From Stutzerimonas kirkiae (GTDB lineage Bacteria > Pseudomonadota > Gammaproteobacteria > Pseudomonadales > Pseudomonadaceae), in assembly GCF_004327335.1 (NCBI RefSeq), contig NZ_QJUO01000027.1, positions 1-60,684 on the forward strand: a stretch of 60,684 nucleotides of DNA. The letters run 5' to 3'. The stretch's first letter is position 1. The number at the start of each line of letters is the position of its first letter. Made by a program: the position numbers and the translations under genes. Under the pieces are notes generated by a model that ran no database searches, was not told the origin of the DNA, and saw nothing but the letters and a program-made list of their open reading frames with translations. Below, in pieces: positions 26,743 through 38,511 of the stretch.

Positions 26743-28077
26743 GTGAGAGTGTTACCCGATGCGGTGTGCTGGCACGAGGGCATGCAATTGCTGCCGCAGC
26801 ATTTCCAGCTCCAGGGTTTGCGTGCCGAGGTGCTGGCGGAGCAGCTCGCGCAGGCCGCCAATCCCTGGTTCTGGGGGCTCTTTCTGCTCGACCTGGACAG
26901 GACGGCGTTGAGCGGGGGGCTGGTGCGTATTCGCGAGCTGGAGGCCATCCTGCCGGATGGCTTGCCGGTCAGGCTGGCCCGCGACGCGAAGCCGCTGGAG
27001 TTCGATGCCCGGGAGGCGATCGAGGCGACGGCGGAAAAGACCACGACGATCTACCTGGCGATTACCCCTCTGGCCCGTTCCGGGCAATTGCTCCCTCTCA
27101 AGGGCCGTATGGATTCGTTGCAGGGGGCCGCGGTGCCTGACCTGGCCAGCGGCGAATTCCCCGAGCCGATTCCCGTCTGGCAGCCCCATCTGCGCGTGCT
27201 CGACGAGAGCAGCCGTTCCGATTCCGTTTGTCTGCCGCTACTGCGTATCGCCCGCGAGGCCGGCGGTTACGTCCAGTGTGACTATGTGGCGCCGACGCCA
27301 CGCATCGGTGTGGATTCGCTGATCGGCAGAAGGCTGGAGAGCATCTGCCTGCAGGCCCGGGAAAAGTGCCTGTCCCTGGCCGGGCGACTACGCCAGGCGC
27401 AGCGGGCCGACAGGCTGGAGGATGTCCAGGAAATCCGGCGCCAGTTGGCCGCACTGTGGATGCGCCTGCCCGAGGTGGAAGCGCTGCTGGGCAGCGGGGT
27501 GGTGGGGCCATTGCAACTGCATGCGGTGCTCTGCGGCATGGCCGGCAGTTGGAGCGCGCTGGCGCCGCAGGACGGCGTTCCGCTGTTCGCGGCACTGGAT
27601 TATTTCGATCTGCTCGCGGGTTTTCGGCCGGTTCTGGACTGGCTGGACGGCTGTCTGCAGCGAATCCACGTCGGTTATCGGCGTAGTGTCTTCGAGCGCC
27701 AGGACGATGATTTCATCCTGCAACTGCCCGGCATGGAGCTGTCGGAGCGGCGCCTGGTGATCGGTTTGCGCATGCCCGCCGGCAGTGGCGAGCGCGATGC
27801 CCGCGAATGGCTGGAGCGCTCGGTGGTCGCTTCGGAGAGCTTCATTCCGGCGCTGGTACGCCAGCGCATGCGCGGGCTGGCGGTACGTCCGCTGGACCGG
27901 CGCGAGCAGATCGCCTATGGCGTGGGGGACGAGACCCATCTGTTCGTCGTACATATCGACCAGGACTGGTTCCAGCCCGCACAGCGGCTGTTGGTGAAGC
28001 CGCCGCGGGTGGCGACGGGCCAGGTGCCGGAACAGCTGTGGCTGTTCTACAAGGACGAGGTTGTCGATACAGACTGA
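26743..28077 (+). CDS. tssK: T6SS baseplate-membrane adaptor TssK
   Basis: A 444-residue TssK/ImpJ/VasE protein, which links the baseplate to the TssL-TssM complex. The N-terminus VCWHEGMQLLPQHFQLQGLR is the family's signature. The GTG at 26743 is chosen because GGGAG lies eight bases upstream and it yields that N-terminus; the frame stays open about 250 bases upstream through tssJ without family similarity. Gap to tssJ is 53 bases, and 17 bases separate it from tssL. Confidence 0.94.
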   Translation: MRVLPDAVCWHEGMQLLPQHFQLQGLRAEVLAEQLAQAANPWFWGLFLLDLDRTALSGGLVRIRELEAILPDGLPVRLARDAKPLEFDAREAIEATAEKTTTIYLAITPLARSGQLLPLKGRMDSLQGAAVPDLASGEFPEPIPVWQPHLRVLDESSRSDSVCLPLLRIAREAGGYVQCDYVAPTPRIGVDSLIGRRLESICLQAREKCLSLAGRLRQAQRADRLEDVQEIRRQLAALWMRLPEVEALLGSGVVGPLQLHAVLCGMAGSWSALAPQDGVPLFAALDYFDLLAGFRPVLDWLDGCLQRIHVGYRRSVFERQDDDFILQLPGMELSERRLVIGLRMPAGSGERDAREWLERSVVASESFIPALVRQRMRGLAVRPLDRREQIAYGVGDETHLFVVHIDQDWFQPAQRLLVKPPRVATGQVPEQLWLFYKDEVVDTD

Positions 28078-28094
28078 AAGCGAAGGAAGCGGCG

Positions 28095-28853
28095 ATGAAC
28101 GAAGGGAAGCATGCAATCTATCCCCCAGCATTCGGCGAGTCGGTGCTGAGCCAGGCGTTCCAGCAGGCCTGGCTGGACTGGCAGCGATGCCGGGTGCGGC
28201 ATCAGGGCGGAGAGGCGGTGCCCATCGAGCGCGTCGTCGACGATGCCCGGGCCATTGTCCGGCGGTTGTGGCGCACGGCCATGGTCGAGGTCGGCGAGTC
28301 GGCCAGCGATCAGGTCAAGGGGCTGGTGTACGCCTTTGTCGCGCTGCTCGATGAAACCCTGCTGTTCGAAGACTGGGCGGGCCAGGCCGCCTGGCAGGAG
28401 CGGCCACTGGAGTTGCGCCTGTACGGTACGCGTAATGCCGGGGAACGCCTGCCCGGGGCCATCCAGCGTTTGCTCAAGGCGCGTTCGCCGTCGAATCGGG
28501 ACCTGGCCAATGTCTACCTGTTGTGCCTGTTGCTGGGCTTTCGCGGTTGTTTGCGTGGCCCGCGCGGCGAGGCACTGCACGAGAAGTGGCGGCAAGCCCT
28601 GTATGCGCATGCCTGGCAGCGTGATGCCGATGGCGAAGGGCTGCTGGCGCGGCTGCAGCAGCCGAGCCAGGTTGCCTTGCAGCGTCTGCCGTTGAGCCGT
28701 TCCCTGCCCGACGGGACGCGCCTGGGCCTGGCCCTGCTGCTGGCCTTGGGGCTGCTGCTGGTGATTGCGCATGGCTTCTGGCGTGACATCCGCGACGAAC
28801 TGGAGCCCGCGCTGCATCTATTGTCCCCCATGTCCCAGGAGGCGCGACCGTGA
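28095..28853 (+). CDS. tssL: T6SS membrane complex subunit TssL (DotU)
   Basis: A 252-residue inner-membrane protein of the DotU/TssL family with a cytoplasmic helical domain (VYAFVALLDETLLFEDWAGQ is the conserved block, and RLYGTRNAGE follows) and one C-terminal transmembrane helix (about residues 220-240). It lacks the periplasmic peptidoglycan-binding OmpA domain that some TssL proteins carry, so wall anchoring must come from another protein. Its stop overlaps the tssM GTG by four bases. Confidence 0.93.
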   Translation: MNEGKHAIYPPAFGESVLSQAFQQAWLDWQRCRVRHQGGEAVPIERVVDDARAIVRRLWRTAMVEVGESASDQVKGLVYAFVALLDETLLFEDWAGQAAWQERPLELRLYGTRNAGERLPGAIQRLLKARSPSNRDLANVYLLCLLLGFRGCLRGPRGEALHEKWRQALYAHAWQRDADGEGLLARLQQPSQVALQRLPLSRSLPDGTRLGLALLLALGLLLVIAHGFWRDIRDELEPALHLLSPMSQEARP

Positions 28854-31800
28854 GCCTCTGGCCGGTCCTGCTGGTGATTGCGCTGCTGATGCTGCTGGGC
28901 TTCGCCCTGCTGTTCTGGTGGTTGCGCAGTCGTGGCGCCAGGGCCGTGCGTGCCTTGTACCTGACGGTGCGACAGATGGAACAGGACCATGGGGTGAGTG
29001 ATCGCTATGGTTTCCCCTGGTATCTGTTGCTCGGCGATCCGGCGTTGGGGCAGGGGCTCTGTCCGGCCTGGAACCTGAATGCGGTGGGGCCGGCGGCCTG
29101 GTTCGGCCGTTGGTGGGCGGACCAGGACGGTGCCGTGCTCGCCGTGCCCCAGGCGCTTTTCCTGCCCGAGGAGGGCAGCCCGCCGACACTGTTGCAGTGG
29201 CGGCGATTGCTGAGCCTGCTGGTGCGCCTGCGGCCGCGCCGCCCGCTGGACGGCGTTATCTGGAACATTCCCGCGCAACGCCTGCTCGAGCCGTTGTTCT
29301 GGTCCCATGACAGCCTGCTGCTGAAGCGGCGTTTCAATGACCTGCTGCAGCGGCTGGGGCTGAGCCTGCCGGTCTACGTGGTGGTATCCGGACTGGAACA
29401 ACTGCCGGGGTTCGAGGCGCTGCTGGAGGCGTTGCCGGAACAGGCCCGGCAACGCAACCTTGGCTGGACTTCGGCGGTCCCGGTCGATCTGGTGTGGCAG
29501 ACCGAGGTCGTGGACGCGGGCTTCGACAGCGTGCTGCAGTCGCTGCAGGCCGTGGTGCTGGAGGCGGCGGTGCTCAACGGCCGCCTGGACAACGACCTGC
29601 ATGGGTTCCCGCGAGAACTGGAGGCCTTGCGCGATGGGCTTCGGCTGCGCCTGGAGCTGGCCTTCCAGGGTAATAGCCTGGGCGAGGCCGCCCGGCTGAG
29701 GGGCCTGTATTTCACCGGTCGCCAGCATCAGGTGGCGGCCCCGGACGCCCCTGAGCCGCCGCCGGGCGTGGCGGCCCCCCAGGTTTTCTGCCAGCGGCTC
29801 TGGCAGGAACGGCTGCTCGCCGAGCAGGGCCTGGCCCGCGCGGTGCCGCGTATATTGCGGCTGCGCCTGCGTTCGCAGTGGCTGGTGGCCATGGGCGCGG
29901 CGGCCCTGGCGTGTGTCTGGCTGCTGGGGATGTTGTGGGTCTGGCATGACAGTACCCGGGATGCGCGCATCCTGGTGCAAGGCGTGCAGACGCTGCAGCG
30001 TGGCAGCGATCTGACGGAGCGACAGCGCCTGCAGGCCTACTGGCGATTGCTGCAGGATGCGCCCCGCTGGCATTACCGGTCGTTGCTGTACCCGGGCTCG
30101 TGGTTTTCCGGTTTCGATGACGAAATGGATCGGCTGGTGCGTGGCCTTGCCCTGAACCAGGCGCTGTTGCCCCTGCACCGTCTGCTGAGGGATGACTTCG
30201 CGCAGTTGCAGAGGATTGGCCAGGATGGCCCCGCGGCACATACGGCGCATGACAGCCCGGAGCGCTGGCCGGCTTTTGTCGATTCGCGCCGGCTGGCCGA
30301 TGGGCTGGTGCGCCTCGAGCGGCGCAACGACTGGTATGCCGCTGTGCGCAACGGCACGCCGGCCCCGCTCGAGACCCTGATGCTGCTGGCCAATGACCGG
30401 TTGGCGCTCGACCTGCAGGTCTCCGCGAGGCCCGGTATGGCCCATTTCGATTCAGCCCTGGCGGCGGGAGTGCCTGAAGCCCCGCCAGGCATTGCCATGG
30501 AGAAATCCGCCGCAATCATCGAAGGGCATTTCCGTGAACTCATGTGGCAGTGGCTGGATCAGTATTTCATGGCGGATGCCGTCGTCCGCCCAGCCAGCTA
30601 TCTGCGTTTGCAACTGGCACAGCTCGGTAATGGCCAAGGCCGCAAGCCGGCGGAGCTGGAGGAAATCCAGGCGCTGATCGAGAGCCTGCGCAGAGCCCTG
30701 GAGCAGGGCAACGTCAGTTCTAACAATGACGGGGGCCTGGTGCCGGGCTATCGCGAATTGCTGGAAAGCGTGGGGCAGAGCCGTTTGTTGGGCAAGGACA
30801 TGGCGAATGCCCTGGTGGCCGAGGCCGAGCAACTGCGGCGTTCGTTCCAGGCCCGGTGGATCGCTCCGGCAGGCTTGCGCAACGACAATCTCCTGCAGCA
30901 GCAATCCAACGGCACGCTGCTCCTGCAGGAGCATGTGGCCGGACTGGGCAGCGCTATCGATGGTCTGTTGCGCGAGGATTTCGTTGTGATGGCATATCGC
31001 CATCATGACCAGGACTTCGATCCATCAGGGTTGGTCCACCTCGATGCGAGGTCGATAAACGCCGCCCTGGCCCATTACCAGGATTTTCTCGGCTACCTGT
31101 CCCAGGCCCAGGGCTCGATGCCTGCGGATTATCGCCAGGCACTGATCCGCAGCGCCGAGTCCGCCGCCGCGGTGGCGATGTGGAGCCGCCTGGCCGGGCA
31201 CCGCGGGAGCAACCGCGAGGTGCCGATGGGGCGCGGCTTCGACGTGCCGGTCGAGGCGGCCAGGCAGGTTCGGCAGGCTTTCGAGGTGCTGGGGCGGGAA
31301 CACCTGGCCCAGGCGCTGGAAGGGCATCTGACGGCGCTGGCGCTCGACGATATCGCGGCGGCGCTGGTGGAGATCGATCGTTTGCCGCTGATGCACGAAC
31401 GCAGCAAAGTGAGCGACTGGCAGGGCGGGCCAAACCTTGGCCTGCAATTCTACCGCTCCACCGATATTCAGGACTTGAAGCAGACCCTGGCCCGGCAGTT
31501 CGAGATCATGCTGGCCGTGACCGAAAGTCACGCACCGGCGCTGGCATGGCTCAATGGCAATGACAACCTCGGCTATTCCGAGCGGGACCAGGTGCTGCGC
31601 CTGTATGGGCTCAGCGAGGAAATGGCCCGCTACAAGATGCAGAATCCAGCCAGTGCGCCCGCCCTGCTGGAGCAGATGCTCAGCAGGGATTTCATGCAGA
31701 TGGATTCCGCCAACTGCGGCCAGGTACTGGCTACCAGCATGCTGCCGCCCGGGCAGGGCGAACTGTCGCGGCACATACGCAACCTGCACGGTCAGGCGCA

Positions 31801-32602
31801 ACGGCGTTGCCAGGCGTTGCAGCAGCGGCTGGCCGGGGACGCCTGGGACGCCATCGTCGAGTATTTCCAGCGCCACTTGGCCGGGCGCTTCCCCTTCAGC
31901 CATGACCCGCGGGCCGAGGATGCCGATCCGCAGAAAGCCAGGCACTTCATCGGCTTGCTGGAAAAGAACCTGGCGGTGGCGCGAACCGGTCTGCAGTCTT
32001 CCACTTCTCTGGAGCAACTCGATTTTCTCGACCGGCTCCAGTCGGCCCAGGCCCTGTTGGCAGCGATCCTGGACGAGCGGGCAACTGGAAAAGGTCTGGA
32101 AGTCGAAGTGCATTGGCGTACCGAGCGCGAGTACGAACGGGGCGCCGAGCAGGTCATTCGCTGGGCGCTGCATGTGGCCGACCGGCAGATAGACTATCCG
32201 GGGGATGGCGGGCAACGGCTGCAATGGCGTGTCGGGGAGCCGGTCAGGCTGGTGCTGCGCTGGGCCAGTGGCAGTCTGCTGCGGCCCGCCATCGATACGC
32301 GCCAGGCGGGCATGGCTGTCGCCGGCTTGGAGGCGGGCTGGCAGTACAGCGGTCCCTGGGCATTGTTGCGCATGATGAATGCGCATGCCGTCACGCCGGA
32401 TGCAGCGACGGCCGATGAACGCTCGCTACTGTTGCAGGTCCCGGTGCGAGAAGCGGACAGAGCACCGTCGACAGCTCGCATGTTCCTGCGCCTGGTGCTG
32501 GCGGAGCAGGGGACGGGGGCGACACTGTCGCTGCCTGAGCTGTCAGTGCCGGCTTCTCGTCCATATGCGGCCAACGGCAACAGCCCCTGGGAGTCCCCAT
32601 GA
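28850..32602 (+). CDS. tssM: T6SS membrane complex subunit TssM (IcmF)
   Basis: A 1250-residue IcmF/VasK protein. Two N-terminal transmembrane helices (about residues 5-24) and another near 345-365 are visible, followed by a long periplasmic region ending in the TssJ-binding C-terminal domain. The usual Walker A site after PWYL is degenerate: PWYLLLGDPALGQGL has no GKT, so nucleotide hydrolysis is not expected here. GTG 28850 overlaps tssL by four bases and the stop overlaps tssA by four. Confidence 0.94.
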   Translation: MSLWPVLLVIALLMLLGFALLFWWLRSRGARAVRALYLTVRQMEQDHGVSDRYGFPWYLLLGDPALGQGLCPAWNLNAVGPAAWFGRWWADQDGAVLAVPQALFLPEEGSPPTLLQWRRLLSLLVRLRPRRPLDGVIWNIPAQRLLEPLFWSHDSLLLKRRFNDLLQRLGLSLPVYVVVSGLEQLPGFEALLEALPEQARQRNLGWTSAVPVDLVWQTEVVDAGFDSVLQSLQAVVLEAAVLNGRLDNDLHGFPRELEALRDGLRLRLELAFQGNSLGEAARLRGLYFTGRQHQVAAPDAPEPPPGVAAPQVFCQRLWQERLLAEQGLARAVPRILRLRLRSQWLVAMGAAALACVWLLGMLWVWHDSTRDARILVQGVQTLQRGSDLTERQRLQAYWRLLQDAPRWHYRSLLYPGSWFSGFDDEMDRLVRGLALNQALLPLHRLLRDDFAQLQRIGQDGPAAHTAHDSPERWPAFVDSRRLADGLVRLERRNDWYAAVRNGTPAPLETLMLLANDRLALDLQVSARPGMAHFDSALAAGVPEAPPGIAMEKSAAIIEGHFRELMWQWLDQYFMADAVVRPASYLRLQLAQLGNGQGRKPAELEEIQALIESLRRALEQGNVSSNNDGGLVPGYRELLESVGQSRLLGKDMANALVAEAEQLRRSFQARWIAPAGLRNDNLLQQQSNGTLLLQEHVAGLGSAIDGLLREDFVVMAYRHHDQDFDPSGLVHLDARSINAALAHYQDFLGYLSQAQGSMPADYRQALIRSAESAAAVAMWSRLAGHRGSNREVPMGRGFDVPVEAARQVRQAFEVLGREHLAQALEGHLTALALDDIAAALVEIDRLPLMHERSKVSDWQGGPNLGLQFYRSTDIQDLKQTLARQFEIMLAVTESHAPALAWLNGNDNLGYSERDQVLRLYGLSEEMARYKMQNPASAPALLEQMLSRDFMQMDSANCGQVLATSMLPPGQGELSRHIRNLHGQAQRRCQALQQRLAGDAWDAIVEYFQRHLAGRFPFSHDPRAEDADPQKARHFIGLLEKNLAVARTGLQSSTSLEQLDFLDRLQSAQALLAAILDERATGKGLEVEVHWRTEREYERGAEQVIRWALHVADRQIDYPGDGGQRLQWRVGEPVRLVLRWASGSLLRPAIDTRQAGMAVAGLEAGWQYSGPWALLRMMNAHAVTPDAATADERSLLLQVPVREADRAPSTARMFLRLVLAEQGTGATLSLPELSVPASRPYAANGNSPWESP

Positions 32603-33648
32603 TCACCGATGAAGCCTGGCAGGCCATCATGCGGCCGTTCGCCGCCGATGCGCCTTGTGGCCCTTCCCTGTGCAACGATCCCCTCATGGAACGCCTGCGC
32701 GAGCTGCGCCGGGAGGACGATGACAGCCTGCCCGTGGGTATCTGGCAAAGCGAGCGAAAGCTTGCCGATTGGACGGGTGTGCAGCAACTGGCCGAGTTGG
32801 CCCTGGCCGAGCGCAGCAAAGACCTGACGATTGCCGCGTACCTGGGGGAAGCCTGGTTGTTTCTCGACGGGCTGGCCGGCCTGGCGGCTGCGTTGAGGCT
32901 GCTGGTCGGCCTGTGCGAGCGCTTTGACGACGACCTGCATCCGCTGGCCCTGGGCGGTGACCAGTCGTGGCGAGCGGCGCCCCTGGACTGGTTGGTACGG
33001 CGTTATGCCGACATTCTCACGACCCGATTGCCGATCTGCCCGGACTGGCCACAGATGACCCCGCATGCCTGGCAGAGCCTGCAGCGCCGGCCGCTCCAGG
33101 CTGGGGACGGCAAGGCCGAGAAAGCCGCCGCGGAGGCGGCGCGCCTGCAACAGAAAAAGCTCGATGAAAGCGTGCGTGGCGGCAAGGTGGGCGGCTGGCA
33201 GGCGGCGCTTGCGCAACTGGAAAGCGCCAGCGCCGAATTGCAGGCACTCGATGCATGGTGCGCGCGTTCCCTGGGGCGCGAAGCGCCGAGCTTGCAGCCG
33301 CTGGATAGTGCTATCCAGTCATTCACCGCCATCATCAAGGGGTTGAGCAACATGGCACCAGAGGAAACCAGCGCTATGCCCGCAGATATGCCCGAAGCCC
33401 CGCCGTCCGGGAATGTCCATGAGGCACGGCTGCCGGCCGGGGCGCCCGGCAGCCGTGCGGAGGCCTACCGGCAACTGTCGCTAATCGCCGACTACCTGGC
33501 ACGTACGGAGCCGCACAGCCCGGTGCCCTATGTGATCCGTCGCGTGGTCGAGTGGGGAGACATGCCATTGAGCGACCTGCTCGATGAACTGATCAAGGCC
33601 GATGCCGAATCGCGACGGGTGTGGTCGTTGCTGGGTGTTCTGCGCTGA
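32599..33648 (+). CDS. tssA: T6SS assembly protein TssA (ImpA N-terminal domain)
   Basis: A 349-residue TssA with the N-terminal ImpA domain (CGPSLCNDPLMERLRELRRE near residue 20, and DWTGVQQLAELALAERSKDL), a variable linker around residues 255-285 and a C-terminal helical domain (YRQLSLIADYLARTEPHSPVPYVIRR). It primes baseplate assembly and caps the growing tail. It ends 53 bases before ligA; the GGAGGAGG sequence just after its stop may belong to that junction. Confidence 0.9.
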   Translation: MITDEAWQAIMRPFAADAPCGPSLCNDPLMERLRELRREDDDSLPVGIWQSERKLADWTGVQQLAELALAERSKDLTIAAYLGEAWLFLDGLAGLAAALRLLVGLCERFDDDLHPLALGGDQSWRAAPLDWLVRRYADILTTRLPICPDWPQMTPHAWQSLQRRPLQAGDGKAEKAAAEAARLQQKKLDESVRGGKVGGWQAALAQLESASAELQALDAWCARSLGREAPSLQPLDSAIQSFTAIIKGLSNMAPEETSAMPADMPEAPPSGNVHEARLPAGAPGSRAEAYRQLSLIADYLARTEPHSPVPYVIRRVVEWGDMPLSDLLDELIKADAESRRVWSLLGVLR

Positions 33649-33686
33649 CGGAGGAGGCTAGAATCCCTGGCCCGATATTTCGATAA

Positions 33687-36065
<2,379 letters not shown>

Positions 36066-36155
36066 CGATAGGTGCTTGAGAACCTGTTCGTGATCTTTTC
36101 GCGGTATTTCCCTGTGAGTCGACTCGGTTTCCGTGGCGATGCCGACCATCAGGTT

Positions 36156-36208
36156 CAGGGTGCGCCGTGCGCACCTGAGCGGGAAGCCGGTGCGCATGGC
36201 GCACCCTG
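36156..36208. repeat. inverted repeat downstream of ligA (REP-like)
   Basis: Arms of 20 bases (36156-36175 CAGGGTGCGCCGTGCGCACC, and 36189-36208) are reverse complements with one mismatch, around a 13-base loop. The GGTGCGCATGGCGCACCC-type motif recalls intergenic palindromes common in pseudomonads. It lies in the 277-base gap between ligA and the leftward Rpn gene and may also stop transcription from both sides. Confidence 0.75.
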
Positions 36209-36342
36209 CGGCGGCCTTGGCTTGTGAGATCGTTAACAGGTTATGAGGGTTTTGCCTGCTTCCCAATGGCATTCCACTGGCCTGTGCCAGATCGCGTGCG
36301 ATATCTGGATATGGAAACGCAGACGCAGGGATGGTCCAGGTC

Positions 36343-37377
36343 CTAATCGGCGAAGACTTCTTCCAGGCACTGTGCTTCGAGCAGCCTGTCGGCCCAATGG
36401 TCGAGCTGTTCAGGCGTTGCCTGGTCGAGTCGCTCCGAAGCCCGGGGCGGTAGCGGGCCGAAGCGGCTGCTCAGCAGCCGGTTCAACACACGGCGCTGGC
36501 CTTGCAACTGTCCCAGCGCCTGGCCTTGTTCAAGCCCTTGCTCAAGGCCTTTTTGCATGCCCTCTTCAAGTCCTTTTTCAAGACCTTTCTGCATTCCGGC
36601 TTTCTGGAAGTCCCGTTCCCATTGCTTGATACGGTCAGCCAGCATGGTTTCCACCTCCTGCAGGTTTTCGATTTCGGGGACGGTGCCCGTCGGGAATTCG
36701 ATGCGTTTGAGGATAACGCGGTTGAGCCAGACGGTGAAGGCGCGTTGCAGGCTGTCATGCTCAGGGCCGCTCAGGTGCATGCGCAGGCGTGCCACCGCTG
36801 CCTGGATGGCTTGCGGGCTGGCGCCTTCCTCGATCTCGATCAGGCGGGCGACGCTGTTCCCGGGCAATTGCCGGGCGAGGTCCGCCGAGCGGCTTTCGTC
36901 CAGCAGGAAGTAACGCAGGCTGGGCTGGTAGCGTTGCAGGGGGCCGGGCAACTGGCTGATCAGTTCCGTGAGTTGCATGGGCGCGCGCCAGCGCGGCCGG
37001 CCGTTGTAGATCACCAATGGGAAGACCGGCGGCAATTGGCTGTGTGGGGGGATCTTCTCGGTCTTGATCAGGTCCTGGTACAGCAGACCGATGTAGACCA
37101 GCAGACGCAACGCCATCCAGTGGTCGTTCCTGCTCTGGAACTCCAGTAGCAAGTAGATATACAGCCATTCCCCGTGATGACGGACGCGCCAGACCAGATC
37201 GTCGACCCGTTCCCTGAGCGTATCGCTGACATAGTGCCCGTTGACCTTCTCCAGGGTCGTGAAGTCCAGTTCCTCAACCCAAGCTTCATGGACGAACCCC
37301 GTCAACAGATCGCGCACCATCGTTGGGTGATTGAACAGGTTGCGCTGTGCCTTGTCCTGCTCGTGATGGCTTGCCAT
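36343..37377 (-). CDS. Rpn/YhgA-family putative recombination-promoting nuclease
   Basis: A 344-residue protein of the Rpn (transposase_31, YhgA-like) family, PD-(D/E)XK-fold nucleases tied to recombination and, in recent work on relatives, phage defence. The core shows HPTMVRDLLTGFV at residues 17-29, a candidate active site with D60 and E79-F-Q81 and the ERVDDLVWRVRHHGEWLYIY strand. Near the C-terminus is a G-L-E-x repeat (about residues 265-295: GLEKGLEEGMQKGLEQGLEQ), then a DUF4351-like domain (LSSRFGPLPPRASERLDQAT). It starts at ATG 37377 with GGGAG upstream. A paralogue lies at 38512. Confidence 0.82.
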   Translation of the reverse strand: MASHHEQDKAQRNLFNHPTMVRDLLTGFVHEAWVEELDFTTLEKVNGHYVSDTLRERVDDLVWRVRHHGEWLYIYLLLEFQSRNDHWMALRLLVYIGLLYQDLIKTEKIPPHSQLPPVFPLVIYNGRPRWRAPMQLTELISQLPGPLQRYQPSLRYFLLDESRSADLARQLPGNSVARLIEIEEGASPQAIQAAVARLRMHLSGPEHDSLQRAFTVWLNRVILKRIEFPTGTVPEIENLQEVETMLADRIKQWERDFQKAGMQKGLEKGLEEGMQKGLEQGLEQGQALGQLQGQRRVLNRLLSSRFGPLPPRASERLDQATPEQLDHWADRLLEAQCLEEVFAD

Positions 37378-37641
37378 GGGCCACTCCCTGGCGGTAGATG
37401 GACAAAGCTTCAACGCAAGCGAGCACACCTGCAAATCGTGGTCGTCGATTTGTGATGGCGTTCACGAAAGGGCTTGGAAACGCTGCTATTGCCTGCATGG
37501 ATAGTGCCCGTTCGATACGGTTGCTTGTCCGCTATGGACATCCGCCAGCGTGCCGCCTATCGTTCGTGGCGGTTGCGCCGCCCGCAGGGCGGATGCCTTT
37601 TCACAGCCTCCTCGGCTGCTTATTCGACTAGAGATCTGTCT

Positions 37642-38196
37642 ATGAAAAATTCCCTTGCCATCACCATCGCCGCTGCCCTGGCCATTGCGACCGGTCCGGC
37701 TTCGGCTTTCGATCTGGGGGAAGCTGCCAAGCTGGCCTCGGCGGTTTCTGGCAATCAGGCGGTCGCCGCGAACTCGGGGACCCTGGAGCTGCTAGGCACG
37801 TTGTCGAATCTGGATGTGACTCCGCAGCAGGCTGCCGGTGGTACCACTGCATTGCTCAAACTGGCTGAAAGCAAGCTGACGGCCTCCGACTATACGCAAC
37901 TGGCCGCACAGGTACCGGGGCTGGAGAAACTGAGCAGCAGCGGCAACCTGGGGCAACTGGCCTCGCTGGGCGGCAGCCTGTTGGGCAAGAAGGACACTTC
38001 GAGCAATGCGCTCAACGGCGTCCTTGAAAATGTGCAAAGCCTGCAGGACGTCAACAAGGCCTTCTCGGCCCTGGGCATGGACAACTCCCTGGTGGGGCAA
38101 TTCAGCCCGATCATCCTGCAATACCTCGGTAACCAGGGGCTTTCCACTTCGCTGCTGCAAAGCCTGTCGGGCATCTGGGGCGTCAGCGGTTCCTGA
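37642..38196 (+). CDS. secreted DUF2780-type small protein
   Basis: A 184-residue protein with a cleavable signal peptide (MKNSLAITIAAALAIATGPASA, cut near residue 22). The mature part is rich in A, S, L, N and G, with repeated short amphipathic helices (LGTLSNLDVTPQQAAGGTTA, SSGNLGQLASLGGSLLG). It resembles the VcgC/VcgE-like DUF2780 proteins, periplasmic or surface-exposed and of unknown function. The start at 37642 lies 264 bases from the divergent Rpn gene; an in-frame upstream extension is low-complexity. No operon partner is evident. Confidence 0.75.
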   Translation: MKNSLAITIAAALAIATGPASAFDLGEAAKLASAVSGNQAVAANSGTLELLGTLSNLDVTPQQAAGGTTALLKLAESKLTASDYTQLAAQVPGLEKLSSSGNLGQLASLGGSLLGKKDTSSNALNGVLENVQSLQDVNKAFSALGMDNSLVGQFSPIILQYLGNQGLSTSLLQSLSGIWGVSGS

Positions 38197-38480
38197 TATC
38201 AGGTTCATGAATGACGGGGCGGGTATCGCGGCATGGCCGCGTTACCCGTCGAACCGGCCCCCCGAGTGCCCCGTACGGATCAGACCCATTGCGCACCCGG
38301 ACAACCACCGCGGTCACCAACCACCCCCTCACCGCCGATAAACCCGGATTCAAGCTTGCGATCCTTGCCATGCCGGCCATTGCCTGACGGGTCGGTACGC
38401 TTTAACCACCCTACTGTCCAGATGGGTGGCGAAGTGTGTACTTCATCACGGAATCCATCGGCGTAAACTGGCAGCATTGC

Positions 38481-38504
38481 GTCCTGTGTCCCATCCCACA
38501 GGAC
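38481..38504 (+). promoter_or_regulatory. hairpin overlapping the ribosome binding region of the second Rpn gene
   Basis: GTCCTGTG (38481-38488) pairs with CACAGGAC (38497-38504) around an 8-base loop. The AGGA core of the right arm is the best Shine-Dalgarno candidate for the ATG at 38512, seven to eight bases on. Folding would hide it, so translation could be damped or conditional. No known riboswitch matches. Confidence 0.4.
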
Positions 38505-38511
38505 CCGGGAA

